DNA of 53,391 nt from UBA1172 sp002457135 (GCA_965660935.1 CBFIBR010000014.1:1-53391), one strand, 5' to 3'; counted from the stretch's first letter, positions 1 to 9,180 are shown. Translations and numbers: made by a program. The notes: generated by a model from the sequence alone, not told the origin.

Positions 1-1099
1 GGGAAAGGTCCTTGTTGAGCAGGAACAGCTGTTCCATCAGGGCTTCAATGCGGTTTGTGTTAAGGAGGATGCCATCCATCTGTTCGATCAGCTGAATGCG
101 CAATTCCATGTAGCGGGTTTCGGTTTTGGCCGAAGGATTGCTGCCGCGCTTATAGGTGGAAAGCCTGCTATCCCTCAGCTGGCTCAGCTCCTTGAAGGTT
201 TCGCCAACACTGTCGATTTGTGCAATGACGCTCTCACGCACTGATTCTTCCATGGCGGAAAGCGACATGCCCAGCTCATCGGTGTCGCTGGTATCCTCTG
301 TCTTGGCCTCGCTGGTTTCGCTGGCTTCGGTCTCTTCGCCCTCTTCGGTGTCGTCATCAGTTTCGTCATCCTCGGCATCATCATCCGATTCTTCAGCGGT
401 GTTTTTACCGGGGATGGCTTCACCGGGAATGGCTTCACCGGGGATCACTTGACCGGGGATCGCTTGACCGGGAATAACAGGGCTTTCAACGAGGTTGGTG
501 GGCAGGCCGTTTTCATCGGTTTCAGCCGCCGCGCCCGAACGCCCGAAGGTTGTATCAAGGTCGATCAGGTCACGCAGCAGCACTTCGCCGGAAACGATCT
601 TGTCACGCCAGTCCATCAGCGCACGCAGGGTCAGGGGTGATTCGCAGATACCGCCCAGCAGCAGCTCGCGCCCGGCCTCAATCCGTTTGGCGATGGCGAT
701 TTCGCCCTCACGGGTCAGCAACTCGACTGTCCCCATTTCACGCAGGTACATTCGCACCGGATCATCCGATCCGCGGGCCTCATCACTCAGGTTGCCTGAT
801 TTGACTTCTTCTTCGCTTTCCTCGACTTCATCGTTTTCCGCGCTGTCCACAACGCTGACACCGGCGGAGCTGAGCTCGGCCATGATGTCTTCGATCTGTT
901 CTGAGGTAAAATCGCTCTCGGGCAGGGCGGCGTTCAGCTCATCATGCGTGACGAAGCCGCGCTCCTTTCCCGCCTTGATGAGTTCCTGAATAGCAACCTG
1001 CTGGCTGTCGACAATGGTGGTTTCCTCGGCACCGCTGTCGTTGACGGCTTCACCGTCCTGCTGTTTGTTTTCTTTGGCTTTTGCTGCTTTTTGGGCCAT
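1..1099 (-). CDS. rpoD: RNA polymerase primary sigma factor RpoD (sigma-70), N-terminal part, cut by window edge
   Basis: This is the housekeeping sigma factor that directs core RNA polymerase to most promoters. About 366 codons are visible, starting MAQKAAKAKENKQ. The order is a Lys/Gln-rich start, a sigma region 1.1-like segment (LIKAGKERGFVTHDELNAAL), region 1.2 (DPVRMYLREMGTVELLTREG), then the long acidic non-conserved region. The DNA-binding regions 2-4 lie outside the window. Within the acidic region are five Ile-Pro-Gly repeats (residues about 207-231) followed by an Asp/Glu-rich run. The start ATG lies 10 nt after the dnaG stop, so dnaG and rpoD are probably cotranscribed, as in the classical macromolecular-synthesis operon. 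Identity is very secure; the repeat block is unusual. Confidence 0.96.
   Translation of the reverse strand, partial: MAQKAAKAKENKQQDGEAVNDSGAEETTIVDSQQVAIQELIKAGKERGFVTHDELNAALPESDFTSEQIEDIMAELSSAGVSVVDSAENDEVEESEEEVKSGNLSDEARGSDDPVRMYLREMGTVELLTREGEIAIAKRIEAGRELLLGGICESPLTLRALMDWRDKIVSGEVLLRDLIDLDTTFGRSGAAAETDENGLPTNLVESPVIPGQAIPGQVIPGEAIPGEAIPGKNTAEESDDDAEDDETDDDTEEGEETEASETSEAKTEDTSDTDELGMSLSAMEESVRESVIAQIDSVGETFKELSQLRDSRLSTYKRGSNPSAKTETRYMELRIQLIEQMDGILLNTNRIEALMEQLFLLNKDLS
407..481 (-). repeat. Five 15-bp tandem repeats inside rpoD, encoding an IPG-containing pentapeptide
   Basis: Five consecutive in-frame 15-bp units (407-421, 422-436, 437-451, 452-466, 467-481) follow the pattern accggggatggcttc on the plus strand. 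On the coding strand they read PVIPG, QAIPG, QVIPG, EAIPG, EAIPG. They sit in the acidic non-conserved region of RpoD. Two outer units differ at only one base, which suggests recent slippage duplication. Confidence 0.95.
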
Positions 1100-1109
1100 G
1101 GTCCACTCA

Positions 1110-2843
1110 TCAATCCCCTGGGGCGGTGTCGGGCGATCCTGTTCCGGTAGCATGGTTTCGCGGGGTGCGGGCTTCGATCTTCAGGGCTTCAGCCAGCAAT
1201 TCCCTTGCCTTGTCAATACCGATGGATGCAGGATCGTGGCGAAGTCGCCCTTCCATCCCTTCCAGAAGGACACTCCCTCTTATATTACCAAATCCGTATT
1301 CTGTTAGATGATGTCGAAAGATTGCTTCATCAAGACTAGCTGATCTGTTTACCGCATTTAAAACCGTTTGTCTCAGATTTTCTGTCATCTTGTCCCGAAA
1401 GGACAAAAGACCAATCTGTTCAAAATGTTCAGCAATCAGGGCGGGATGTTCGACCAGCAGCGCAAGGATAAGGCGCGGCCGCTGATCCCGCATCAGCCGG
1501 GGTCTCTTGATGGCCCAGGCGGGCTGGTATGCGCCGCCGGAACCCCTTGCCGACGGTGACGATGATCCCCGCGTGGCCTGACGCATGGCGGCGATCCGGC
1601 TTTCGATTTCATCCCCCAGGGCGGCGCGCATCTGCCCGTTGCTGATCTGCCTGACCTGCTGGCGGATTTCCTGCCAGAACCCTGCCCTTGATGAGGCATC
1701 ATTGAGATTATGCCCGGCGGCCAGCCCGCCCCATAATCCATCAATCAGGCTGATCGAATTGCTGATCATGGTGGCGAATGCCTCCTTGCCATGCTGGCGC
1801 AGCACATCATCAGGATCACTGCCCGATGGCATCAGCATCAGGCGCAGGGATTTTCCAGGCTCCAGCATCGGCAAGGCCCGCAGAACGGCCTTGAGCGCGG
1901 CGGCACGCCCTGCCTTGTCACCATCGAAACAGAGAATAGGCTGATCATGAATACGCCAGAGCAGGCTGATCTGGTCCTCGGTCAGGGCGGTCCCGAGCGG
2001 GGCAACCGATGCCGCCACGCCTGATCCATGCACGGCGATGGTATCCATGTACCCTTCGGTGACCAGCAGCGGTTTGCCATCACGCACCTGTGGCCGCGCC
2101 AGATGAACACCGTAGAGAATGGATTTCTTCTGAAACAGCGGGTTTTCCGATGAATTGAGGTATTTGGGCTGCTGATCATCCTCCAGCGCCCTGCCGCCAA
2201 AGGCAATCACCCTGCCGCGACTGTCCATGATCGGGAACATCAGGCGATGGCGAAAATAGGGGTAGATGCTGTTATCACGATCAGACCGCCGGGCGATCCC
2301 GGCCTCAAGCAGGATTTCGGGTGGATGCCCGGCCTTCTGCATCGCTTCCATGAGCCCGGTCCGGGGGGCGTAACCCAGCCTGAAGATTTCGGTCTGCTGC
2401 CTGCTGATCTCACGCTTGTTAAGGTAGGCGGCAATCAGGCTGTTACTGCCCTGCTCCCTCGCCAAGCAGGACTGAAAAAATCGCGCGGCATCATCCACCG
2501 CCGCCAGGCGGGCTTCGCGTTTTTCGGTGGCGGCAGGGTCAACCGGCCCGGATTGCGGCACCTCCATCCCGGCCAGATCTGCCAGATGTTGCACCGCCTC
2601 CATGAAACCGAGGCCTTCCTTCTCACGCAGGAACGAAATCGCATCACCGTTCACACCGCAGCCAAAGCAATGGTAGTAGCCATCATCATCATGAACATTG
2701 AACGAAGGGGTTTTTTCGTTATGGAACGGGCAAAGCCCCAGCATCCGGCCGCCTTTTCTCACCAGATTGACATGCTTGCCGATGATTGAGGAAATCACTG
2801 TCCGGCGGCGCAATTCATCCATGAAATGTTGCGGCAAGGCCAT
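1110..2843 (-). CDS. dnaG: DNA primase DnaG
   Basis: Synthesises RNA primers for replication at the fork. 577 aa, close to the usual bacterial length. The N-terminal CHC2 zinc-binding domain has C38, H41, C59 and C62 (CPFHNEKTPSF ... HCFGC). The Toprim catalytic core follows, with the acidic motifs EGYMD and CFDGDKAG. The C-terminal third, thought to contact the replicative helicase, begins after a low-complexity Ser/Gly-rich linker. The start MALPQHFMDEL aligns with typical family N-termini. It is followed after 10 nt by rpoD. The 191-bp gap upstream carries three 15-bp tandem repeats. Confidence 0.97.
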   Translation of the reverse strand: MALPQHFMDELRRRTVISSIIGKHVNLVRKGGRMLGLCPFHNEKTPSFNVHDDDGYYHCFGCGVNGDAISFLREKEGLGFMEAVQHLADLAGMEVPQSGPVDPAATEKREARLAAVDDAARFFQSCLAREQGSNSLIAAYLNKREISRQQTEIFRLGYAPRTGLMEAMQKAGHPPEILLEAGIARRSDRDNSIYPYFRHRLMFPIMDSRGRVIAFGGRALEDDQQPKYLNSSENPLFQKKSILYGVHLARPQVRDGKPLLVTEGYMDTIAVHGSGVAASVAPLGTALTEDQISLLWRIHDQPILCFDGDKAGRAAALKAVLRALPMLEPGKSLRLMLMPSGSDPDDVLRQHGKEAFATMISNSISLIDGLWGGLAAGHNLNDASSRAGFWQEIRQQVRQISNGQMRAALGDEIESRIAAMRQATRGSSSPSARGSGGAYQPAWAIKRPRLMRDQRPRLILALLVEHPALIAEHFEQIGLLSFRDKMTENLRQTVLNAVNRSASLDEAIFRHHLTEYGFGNIRGSVLLEGMEGRLRHDPASIGIDKARELLAEALKIEARTPRNHATGTGSPDTAPGD

Positions 2844-2892
2844 GGTGTCATTGTTCCTTATGCCATTTTACGCACGCCATTATGCGCACAAT

Positions 2893-2937
2893 TATTCCAA
2901 CCATTGGTATTCCGACCATCGGTATTCCGACCATCGG
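2893..2937. repeat. Three 15-bp tandem repeats upstream of dnaG
   Basis: The units tattccaaccattgg, tattccgaccatcgg and tattccgaccatcgg follow one another without gaps at 2893-2907, 2908-2922 and 2923-2937. On the minus strand they fall inside a 28-codon open frame (2934 down to the TGA at 2850-2848) that starts with repeated MVGIP and stops 4 nt before the dnaG ATG. That frame has no visible ribosome-binding site, so I do not call it a gene. Confidence 0.9.
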
Positions 2938-3034
2938 GATCAGGGCGAGCGGGGTGGTAAAGTATGGCATGAAAGGCATTGATGGGCGAGAGGCGGAAGG
3001 CGTTTAGTGGGGCTGATAACCCGTCTTGCAGGGA

Positions 3035-3493
3035 TCAGCCGAGGAGCAGTTTCTTGACGGAGGCACTGGCGGCGGCAAAATCCATCCGGCCAGCGTATTT
3101 TTCCTTCAGGAACCCCATCACCTTGCCCATATCCTTGACCGATTCGGCCCCGGTTTCGGCCATGGCGGTGCGGATCGCTTCCTTGACCTCGGCATCGTCC
3201 AGCTGTTTAGGCAGAAACTGCCGGATGGTGATGATTTCACCCTCTTCGGCATCGGCCAGCTCATCACGGTTGCCCTCACGGTAGAGTTTGGCCGATTCCT
3301 GCCGTTGCTTGATCATGGTCTGCAACATCGACAGCAGCTCATCATCATTGATGCCATCATTATTGCCTTTGGACCGGGCGGCAATATCCCTGTCTTTCAG
3401 CGCTGCTGTAATGAGGCGCAGGGTTGAAAGTTTCTTGGAATCACCAGCTTTCAGGGCTTCTTTAAGTGCCGATTTGAGATCATCTCGGAGCAT
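3035..3493 (-). CDS. yqeY: GatB/YqeY domain protein
   Basis: 152 aa from the start MLRDDLKSALKEALKAG. An in-frame extension to 3562 exists, but its 23 extra residues do not resemble the family, and the shorter form matches the usual length of about 150 aa. The family resembles the C-terminal tail domain of the GatB amidotransferase subunit, which binds tRNA; the role of the stand-alone protein is not settled. Conserved features seen are STLRLITAALKDRDIA, the EGEIITIRQFLPKQL segment and a C-terminal MGKVMGFLKEKYAGRMDF. It sits upstream of dnaG in the same direction, a common alphaproteobacterial arrangement, and is divergent from carA. Confidence 0.93.
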   Translation of the reverse strand: MLRDDLKSALKEALKAGDSKKLSTLRLITAALKDRDIAARSKGNNDGINDDELLSMLQTMIKQRQESAKLYREGNRDELADAEEGEIITIRQFLPKQLDDAEVKEAIRTAMAETGAESVKDMGKVMGFLKEKYAGRMDFAAASASVKKLLLG

Positions 3494-3617
3494 TTCCCAT
3501 AACCTATACCATCTACATCCAACTGCCCTTCTAGACGAGATCACCCTATCCATCAAGATCATATGATGACGCAGCGGCTGACCCCGACCCCGCCGCCATG
3601 AAATTTTTCCAAACGTC

Positions 3618-3646
3618 TTGACGACTGGAACCTGTTTGGCTTAGAA
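3618..3646 (+). promoter_or_regulatory. Possible carA promoter
   Basis: TTGACG at 3618-3623, preceded by C to give the CTTGAC form favoured by alphaproteobacterial sigma-70 promoters, is followed 17 nt later by TTAGAA at 3641-3646. The -10 is a poor match to TATAAT, so this is only a candidate. It lies in the 201-bp divergent gap between yqeY and carA. Confidence 0.25.
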
Positions 3647-3694
3647 GGATGAAACTTAAGCTGACCGCTTAACGCGGCGACAGAATGGGATAGA

Positions 3695-4915
3695 ATGACT
3701 GTCACTCTTTTAGACCGCATTTTCTCAACCAACCAATCCCCTACAGCTTTATTGATTCTTGAAAATGGCCAGATATTCGAAGGCCAGGGCTTTGGTGCGG
3801 AAACCATCAACACAGGCGAAGTGTGCTTCAACACATCAATGTCCGGCTATCAGGAGATCATGACCGATCCGTCCTATGCCGGGCAGATCATCACCTTCAC
3901 CTTCCCCCATATCGGCAATGTCGGTGCCAATGGGATGGATATCGAAACTGATCGTCCGGCGGCGCTGGGCATGATCACGCGATGCTGGCCGACAGGGCCA
4001 TCGAATTACCGCGCCAATGACAGCCTTTCCGACTGGCTGAAGCATCATCAGCTGCCCGGGATTTCCGGCATTGATACCCGCGCCCTGACCCGCAGTATTC
4101 GTGACCAGGGCGCACCCAAGGGTGTTCTGGCGGTCAATTACAAGGGTGAGTTTGATCGTGAGGCCCTGCTCAAAATGGCGCAGCAATGGCCCGGGCTGAA
4201 AGGCATGGATCTGGCCAGTCAGGTCACCCGCCCCCAGCCCGAAAACTGGGATGAGGGCAACTGGCAGATGGCCACCGATACCTATCAGCAGGGTAATGCA
4301 GGCGGGCTGCGCATCATCGCCTTTGATTACGGCTGCAAGCACAATATCCTGCGGTGTTTGACCGATGCCGGCTGTTCGGTTGAGGTTATTCCCGCCACAA
4401 CATCGGCTGAGGATGTCATGGCCATGCAACCCGATGGGCTGTTTCTTTCGAACGGCCCGGGTGACCCTGCCGCCACCGCTGAATACGCTGCCTCGACCAT
4501 TCGCCAACTGGCTGAAAACGGCCTGCCGATCTTTGGTATCTGTATCGGCCATCAGCTGATTGCTGAGGCGTTTGGCGCCAACACCTATAAAATGGACCGC
4601 GGTCATCGCGGGGCCAACCATCCGGTCAAGGACCTTGAGACCGGCAAGATCGAAATCACCAGCCAGAATCATGGCTTTGCTGTTGATCCCGGCAGCCTGC
4701 CCGATGATCTGGAGGTTACACACACCTCCCTTTTTGACGGCACGATTGAGGGGTTGAGGCATCGTTCCCTGCCTGTCTTCTGTGTCCAGTATCACCCTGA
4801 GGCATCACCGGGTCCACACGACTCGCAGTATCTTTTCGATCGGTTCACCACCTTGGTGAAAAAGACCGGAGTGAAAAAGATCAGGGTGAAGGAGAACAGC
4901 AATGCCGCGTCGTGA
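3695..4915 (+). CDS. carA: Carbamoyl-phosphate synthase small subunit (glutamine amidotransferase)
   Basis: Releases ammonia from glutamine and channels it to CarB for carbamoyl phosphate, the precursor of arginine and pyrimidines. 406 aa. The N-terminal CPSase small-chain domain (ALLILENGQIFEGQGFGAE, FNTSMSGYQEIMTDPSYAGQ) is followed by a class I glutamine amidotransferase domain. The nucleophile is C283 in GICIGHQ, with H367 and E369 in YHPEASPGPHDS. The last 14 nt overlap the start of carB, implying translational coupling. The first 17 residues are not part of the conserved fold and a slightly later start is possible. Confidence 0.97.
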   Translation: MTVTLLDRIFSTNQSPTALLILENGQIFEGQGFGAETINTGEVCFNTSMSGYQEIMTDPSYAGQIITFTFPHIGNVGANGMDIETDRPAALGMITRCWPTGPSNYRANDSLSDWLKHHQLPGISGIDTRALTRSIRDQGAPKGVLAVNYKGEFDREALLKMAQQWPGLKGMDLASQVTRPQPENWDEGNWQMATDTYQQGNAGGLRIIAFDYGCKHNILRCLTDAGCSVEVIPATTSAEDVMAMQPDGLFLSNGPGDPAATAEYAASTIRQLAENGLPIFGICIGHQLIAEAFGANTYKMDRGHRGANHPVKDLETGKIEITSQNHGFAVDPGSLPDDLEVTHTSLFDGTIEGLRHRSLPVFCVQYHPEASPGPHDSQYLFDRFTTLVKKTGVKKIRVKENSNAAS

Positions 4916-7900
4916 AGACCTTTCCTCCATCATGATCATTGGTGCCGGGCCGATCATCATTGGTCAGGCGTGCGAATTTGACTATTCCGGCGCCCAGGCC
5001 TGCAAGGCCCTGCGTGAGGAAGGCTACCGGATCATTCTGGTAAACTCGAACCCGGCCACGATCATGACTGATCCCGGCATGGCTGACGCAACCTATATCG
5101 AACCGATTACCCCCAGCACCGTGGCCCGCATCATTGAACGCGAAAAGCCCGATGCCCTGCTGCCGACAATGGGTGGCCAGACGGCTCTCAACACCGCGCT
5201 CAGCCTGGCCAGTGATGGCACGCTTGAACGCCTCGGGGTTGAGCTGATCGGGGCCAGCATCAACGCTATCGAGAAGGCCGAGGATCGCCAGTTGTTCCGC
5301 AACGCCATGGATGCAATCGGGCTGGAAAGCCCGCGCTCCCGCCTCATAAAGCATTACGATGAGGCGATGGAGGCACTGGATCATGTCGGGCTTCCGGCTA
5401 TTATCCGGCCCTCATTCACGCTGGGTGGTGAAGGCGGCGGGATCGCCTATAACACCCGCGAATTTGAAGAAATCGTTCGCGGCGGGCTGAGGCTGTCACC
5501 GGTGAGCGAAGTCCTGATTGAGGAATCCGTGCTCGGTTGGAAAGAGTTTGAGATGGAGGTTGTCCGCGACAAGGCCGACAACTGCATCATCATCTGTTCC
5601 ATTGAAAACGTCGAACCCATGGGGGTCCACACCGGCGACAGCATCACGGTTGCGCCAGCCCTGACCCTGACCGACAAGGAATACCAGGAAATGCGGAACG
5701 CCTCGATCAAGGTGTTGCGCGAAATTGGTGTTGATACCGGCGGCTCCAACGTGCAGTTTGCGGTCTGCCCGCGCACAGGCCGCCAACTGGTGATTGAAAT
5801 GAACCCCCGGGTCAGCCGGTCCTCTGCCCTTGCCTCCAAGGCAACGGGGTTCCCGATTGCCAAGGTTGCGGCGAAACTCGCCGTTGGCTTCACCCTTGAT
5901 GAGCTGGATAACGACATCACCGATGGCGCTACCCCGGCGAGCTTTGAGCCGACAATCGATTATGTTGTCACCAAAATCCCGCGCTTCACGTTTGAGAAAT
6001 TCCCCGGGGCCGAGGCCAGGCTTTCCACCTCGATGAAATCCGTGGGTGAAACCATGGCGGTGGGCCGGTCTTTTCAGGAATCCCTGCAAAAGGCCCTGCG
6101 GTCGCTTGAAATCGGCCTCACCGGCCTGAACCCTGTTGATCTGCCTGATGACCATGATGATGAGGCGGTGATGGCTGGCTGGCTTGGTGAGCAATCCCCT
6201 GACCGGATAGTCCGTATCGCCAGCGCGCTTGGCAACGGGTTCACGGTGGAACAGATCGCCGGATGGACCGCCTGGGACAAATGGTTCCTTGAGCAGATGG
6301 ATGAGCTGATCAAGGTAGAACAGGCGATCACCATAAAGGGCCTGCCCGATCATGCAGACGGCGTGCGGATGCTGAAATCGCTCGGTTTTGCGGATAGCAG
6401 GCTGGCTGAGCTGACCGGCATGGAGGCATCGGCCATCGCTGAACGCCGCCGTGCGCTCGGGGTCCGCCCTGTCTATAAGCGGATTGATACCTGCGCCGCC
6501 GAATTTGCATCGGAAACCGCGTATATGTATTCGTCCTATGAGGCCACCGCCGGGTTCGAATGCGAAAGCCGCCCCAGCGACCGTGAAAAAGTGGTCATCC
6601 TCGGCGGCGGTCCCAACCGGATCGGTCAGGGGATCGAATTTGACTATTGCTGCGTGCATGCCGCCTATGCCCTGCGCGATGCCGGTTATGAAACCATCAT
6701 GGTCAACTGCAACCCTGAGACTGTTTCCACCGATTACGACACATCCGACCGGCTCTATTTCGAACCGCTGACGGCTGAAGATGTCATTGAGATCATCGAA
6801 ACCGAAAAACAGAACGGCACCGTCAAGGGCGTGATTGTCCAGCTGGGTGGCCAAACCCCGCTGAAAATCGCCAGTGCGCTCGAAGATGCCGGTATTCCCA
6901 TTCTCGGCACCAGCCCTGATGCGATTGATCTGGCTGAGGACCGTGAACGGTTCCAGCAGCTGGTCGATCGGCTCAACCTGCGCCAGCCCCCCAACGGTAT
7001 CGCCTATTCGATTGAGGAAGCCCGCGCCATTGTTGAGAAAATCGGCATGCCGGTGGTGATCCGGCCGTCCTATGTTCTGGGCGGGCGCGCCATGGAAGTC
7101 GTGCATACCATGACCGATCTGGACCGTTACATGAAACAGGCGGTGGTGGTTTCGGGCAATGATCCGGTGCTGATTGACGGTTTCCTCGATCACGCCACCG
7201 AGGTTGATGTCGACGCGATCTGCGATGGCAAGGATGTCTTCATCGGCGGGATCATGGAACATATCGAAGAGGCGGGTATCCATTCCGGCGACAGTGCCTG
7301 TTCCCTGCCGCCACAGAATTTAAGCCCGGGTGTGCTGGCCACGATCCGCCAGCAGACCAATGATCTGGCGCTTGCGCTGGGGGTCGTCGGGCTGATGAAC
7401 GTCCAGTTCGCCATCAAGGATGAGGCTGTGTACCTGCTGGAGGTGAACCCCCGCGGCTCCCGCACCGTGCCTTTTGTTGCCAAGGCCACGGGTATTCCCA
7501 TGGCCAAGATTGCCGCCCGCCTCATGGCCGGTGAAAAGCTGGCCAGCTTTGATCTGAAGGAAAAGCAGCTCAAGCATGTTGCCGTCAAGGAGGCCGTATT
7601 CCCGTTCGCACGCTTCCCCGGGGTTGATGTGTTCCTCGGCCCCGAGATGAAATCCACCGGTGAAGTGATGGGTATCGGGGAGAATTTCGCCCATGCCTTT
7701 ACCAAGAGCCAGCTGGGGGCCGGTGTGTTTCTGCCCAGTTCAGGCAATGTCTTCATTTCCGTCAAGGATGAGGATAAACCCGATATCCTGCCGATCTGCC
7801 GGGACCTGAAAAAGCTCGGGTTCAACCTGATTGCCACCGGCGGCACGGCTGATGCGCTCAACACTGCGGGTATTGAAACCGAAGTCGTCAACAAGGTCAT

Positions 7901-8141
7901 GCAGGGGCGGCCCCATGCGGTTGATTACATGGTTGATGGCCGGATTGATCTGGTCTTCAACACGGCCTCGGGCGCTGCCGCTATTCGTGACAGTTTTTCG
8001 CTCCGCCAGACAGCGTTGATGAATAAAATCCCGTATTACACAACCGTGCCAGAGGCGCGGGCATCGGTCATTGCCATTCAGACCATGCAGGATGACCATC
8101 TTTCGGTTCGTTCCATTCAGGACTATCAGCAAGACACATAA
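4902..8141 (+). CDS. carB: Carbamoyl-phosphate synthase large subunit
   Basis: Makes carbamoyl phosphate from bicarbonate, two ATP and the ammonia delivered by CarA. 1079 aa, the normal full length. Two homologous ATP-grasp halves are visible: the first begins SIMIIGAGPIIIGQACEFDY and the second at about residue 565 with VVILGGGPNRIGQGIEFDY. ATP-grasp signatures recur in both halves (RPSFTLGGEGGG and RPSYVLGGRAMEVV; EMNPRVSRSSALASKATGFP and EVNPRGSRTVPFVAKATG). The C-terminal MGS-like allosteric domain (LIATGGTADALNTAGI) follows. No frameshift seen. A 595-residue open frame opposite the gene at 5496-7283 is a shadow. Confidence 0.98.
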   Translation: MPRREDLSSIMIIGAGPIIIGQACEFDYSGAQACKALREEGYRIILVNSNPATIMTDPGMADATYIEPITPSTVARIIEREKPDALLPTMGGQTALNTALSLASDGTLERLGVELIGASINAIEKAEDRQLFRNAMDAIGLESPRSRLIKHYDEAMEALDHVGLPAIIRPSFTLGGEGGGIAYNTREFEEIVRGGLRLSPVSEVLIEESVLGWKEFEMEVVRDKADNCIIICSIENVEPMGVHTGDSITVAPALTLTDKEYQEMRNASIKVLREIGVDTGGSNVQFAVCPRTGRQLVIEMNPRVSRSSALASKATGFPIAKVAAKLAVGFTLDELDNDITDGATPASFEPTIDYVVTKIPRFTFEKFPGAEARLSTSMKSVGETMAVGRSFQESLQKALRSLEIGLTGLNPVDLPDDHDDEAVMAGWLGEQSPDRIVRIASALGNGFTVEQIAGWTAWDKWFLEQMDELIKVEQAITIKGLPDHADGVRMLKSLGFADSRLAELTGMEASAIAERRRALGVRPVYKRIDTCAAEFASETAYMYSSYEATAGFECESRPSDREKVVILGGGPNRIGQGIEFDYCCVHAAYALRDAGYETIMVNCNPETVSTDYDTSDRLYFEPLTAEDVIEIIETEKQNGTVKGVIVQLGGQTPLKIASALEDAGIPILGTSPDAIDLAEDRERFQQLVDRLNLRQPPNGIAYSIEEARAIVEKIGMPVVIRPSYVLGGRAMEVVHTMTDLDRYMKQAVVVSGNDPVLIDGFLDHATEVDVDAICDGKDVFIGGIMEHIEEAGIHSGDSACSLPPQNLSPGVLATIRQQTNDLALALGVVGLMNVQFAIKDEAVYLLEVNPRGSRTVPFVAKATGIPMAKIAARLMAGEKLASFDLKEKQLKHVAVKEAVFPFARFPGVDVFLGPEMKSTGEVMGIGENFAHAFTKSQLGAGVFLPSSGNVFISVKDEDKPDILPICRDLKKLGFNLIATGGTADALNTAGIETEVVNKVMQGRPHAVDYMVDGRIDLVFNTASGAAAIRDSFSLRQTALMNKIPYYTTVPEARASVIAIQTMQDDHLSVRSIQDYQQDT

Positions 8142-8202
8142 AAAATGCTGGATTACAGCCATTTGATGCTGTTAACCTGAATTATTACAGATGGAAATGA
8201 TG

Positions 8203-8682
8203 ATGGATAAAATACCTTTTACCCAAGCCGGGCTTGAAGTCCTGAAAACAGAGTTGACCAAACTCAAAAGCATTGAACGCCCCGCTGTGATCAAAGCCAT
8301 TGCGGAGGCGCGTGAGCATGGCGATCTGTCTGAAAACGCTGAATATCATGCTGCCCGTGATCGCCAGTCATTTATTGAGGGGCGAGTCGCCGAGCTGGAG
8401 GATGTAACCAGCCGTGCTGATGTGATTGACCCCACCAAGCTGACAGGCCAGACAGTGACTTTCGGGACCAGGATTCTGGTTGCTGATGAAGACACCGATC
8501 AGGAAAGCACTTATTCGATTGTCGGCCCCTATGAGGCTGATCTTTCGCGTGGGCTGATTTCAACCTCCTCCCCGATTGCACGCAGCCTGATTGGCAAGCG
8601 TGTCGGTGACAGCGTTGAGGTCAACACCCCGGGCGGCCGCAAATCCTACGAAATCATTGAAATCAACGTGTTGAAGAGCTGA
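8203..8682 (+). CDS. greA: Transcription elongation factor GreA
   Basis: Rescues backtracked RNA polymerase by stimulating transcript cleavage. With the start at 8203 (MDKIPFTQAGLEVLKTEL) the protein has 159 aa, the usual length. Upstream in-frame ATGs at 8191, 8197 and 8200 are possible, but GGA at 8193-8195 gives 8203 suitable ribosome-binding spacing. The N-terminal coiled coil carries the signature EAREHGDLSENAEYHAAR with the acidic tip residues, followed by the C-terminal FKBP-like domain (YSIVGPYEADLSRGLIS, GKRVGDSVEV). It follows carB by 61 nt and is convergent with the Lrp-type regulator. Confidence 0.96.
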   Translation: MDKIPFTQAGLEVLKTELTKLKSIERPAVIKAIAEAREHGDLSENAEYHAARDRQSFIEGRVAELEDVTSRADVIDPTKLTGQTVTFGTRILVADEDTDQESTYSIVGPYEADLSRGLISTSSPIARSLIGKRVGDSVEVNTPGGRKSYEIIEINVLKS

Positions 8683-8697
8683 AACCCGGCCCGTGGG

Positions 8698-9180
8698 CTA
8701 GTCCTGCTGGTCAATCGGCACGCCCGGCTCATCCTTGTTGGAACGGATGGCCAGCGCGGTCTTGACGTGGCTGACATTGGGTGCCGGGGTCAATTTGCTG
8801 GTCAGAAACTGCTGAAAACTGTCCCAGTCATGGGCAACGATCTTGAGCAGGAAATCGGTTTCACCCACCAGCATGTGGCATTCACGGACTTCAGGCCAGC
8901 TCGCCACCAGGCTTTCAAATTCCTTCAAATCGGTTTCAGCCTGTGACAGCAACCCGACAAAGGCGAAAACCATCACCGAATAGCCGAGCGCCTCATGATT
9001 GATATCAGCGTGGTAACCACGGATAATCTTGTTTTCTTCGAGGGCACGAACCCGCCGCAGGCAGGGCGGGGCCGATATGCCGATGCGCTTGGCCAGTTCA
9101 ACGTTGGTCATTCGGCCATCAGCCTGAAGATCCCTCAGAATCCGGCGGTCGACATCATCGAGTTTTACTTTGCTTCCCAT
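8698..9180 (-). CDS. Lrp/AsnC family transcriptional regulator
   Basis: 160 aa from MGSKVKLDDVDRRIL; an upstream ATG at 9201 adds seven residues not typical of the family. The N-terminal helix-turn-helix is LDDVDRRILRDLQADGR then NVELAKRIGISAPPCLRRVR. The C-terminal RAM ligand-binding domain includes a Gly-rich turn (LVGETDFLLKIVAHD). Family members sense amino acids and often regulate neighbours and themselves. It diverges from the ELM1-like gene across a 121-bp AT-rich gap with a 7-bp dyad (ATTGAAA 9215-9221, TTTCAAT 9247-9253), a possible but untested operator. The effector cannot be predicted. Confidence 0.93.
   Translation of the reverse strand: MGSKVKLDDVDRRILRDLQADGRMTNVELAKRIGISAPPCLRRVRALEENKIIRGYHADINHEALGYSVMVFAFVGLLSQAETDLKEFESLVASWPEVRECHMLVGETDFLLKIVAHDWDSFQQFLTSKLTPAPNVSHVKTALAIRSNKDEPGVPIDQQD

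Noticed and set aside
3836..4795. 319-codon minus-strand frame opposite carA
   Set aside because: Antisense shadow; the plus-strand frame has complete CarA catalytic motifs.
5496..7283. 595-codon open frame on the minus strand opposite carB
   Set aside because: Shadow of a GC-rich gene; it reads the antisense of well-conserved CarB motifs and has no recognisable domain.
8698..8705. Short GCCC-GT-GGGC dyad between greA and the Lrp-type gene as a terminator
   Set aside because: Four-base arms with a 2-nt centre cannot form a stable hairpin and no U-tract follows.
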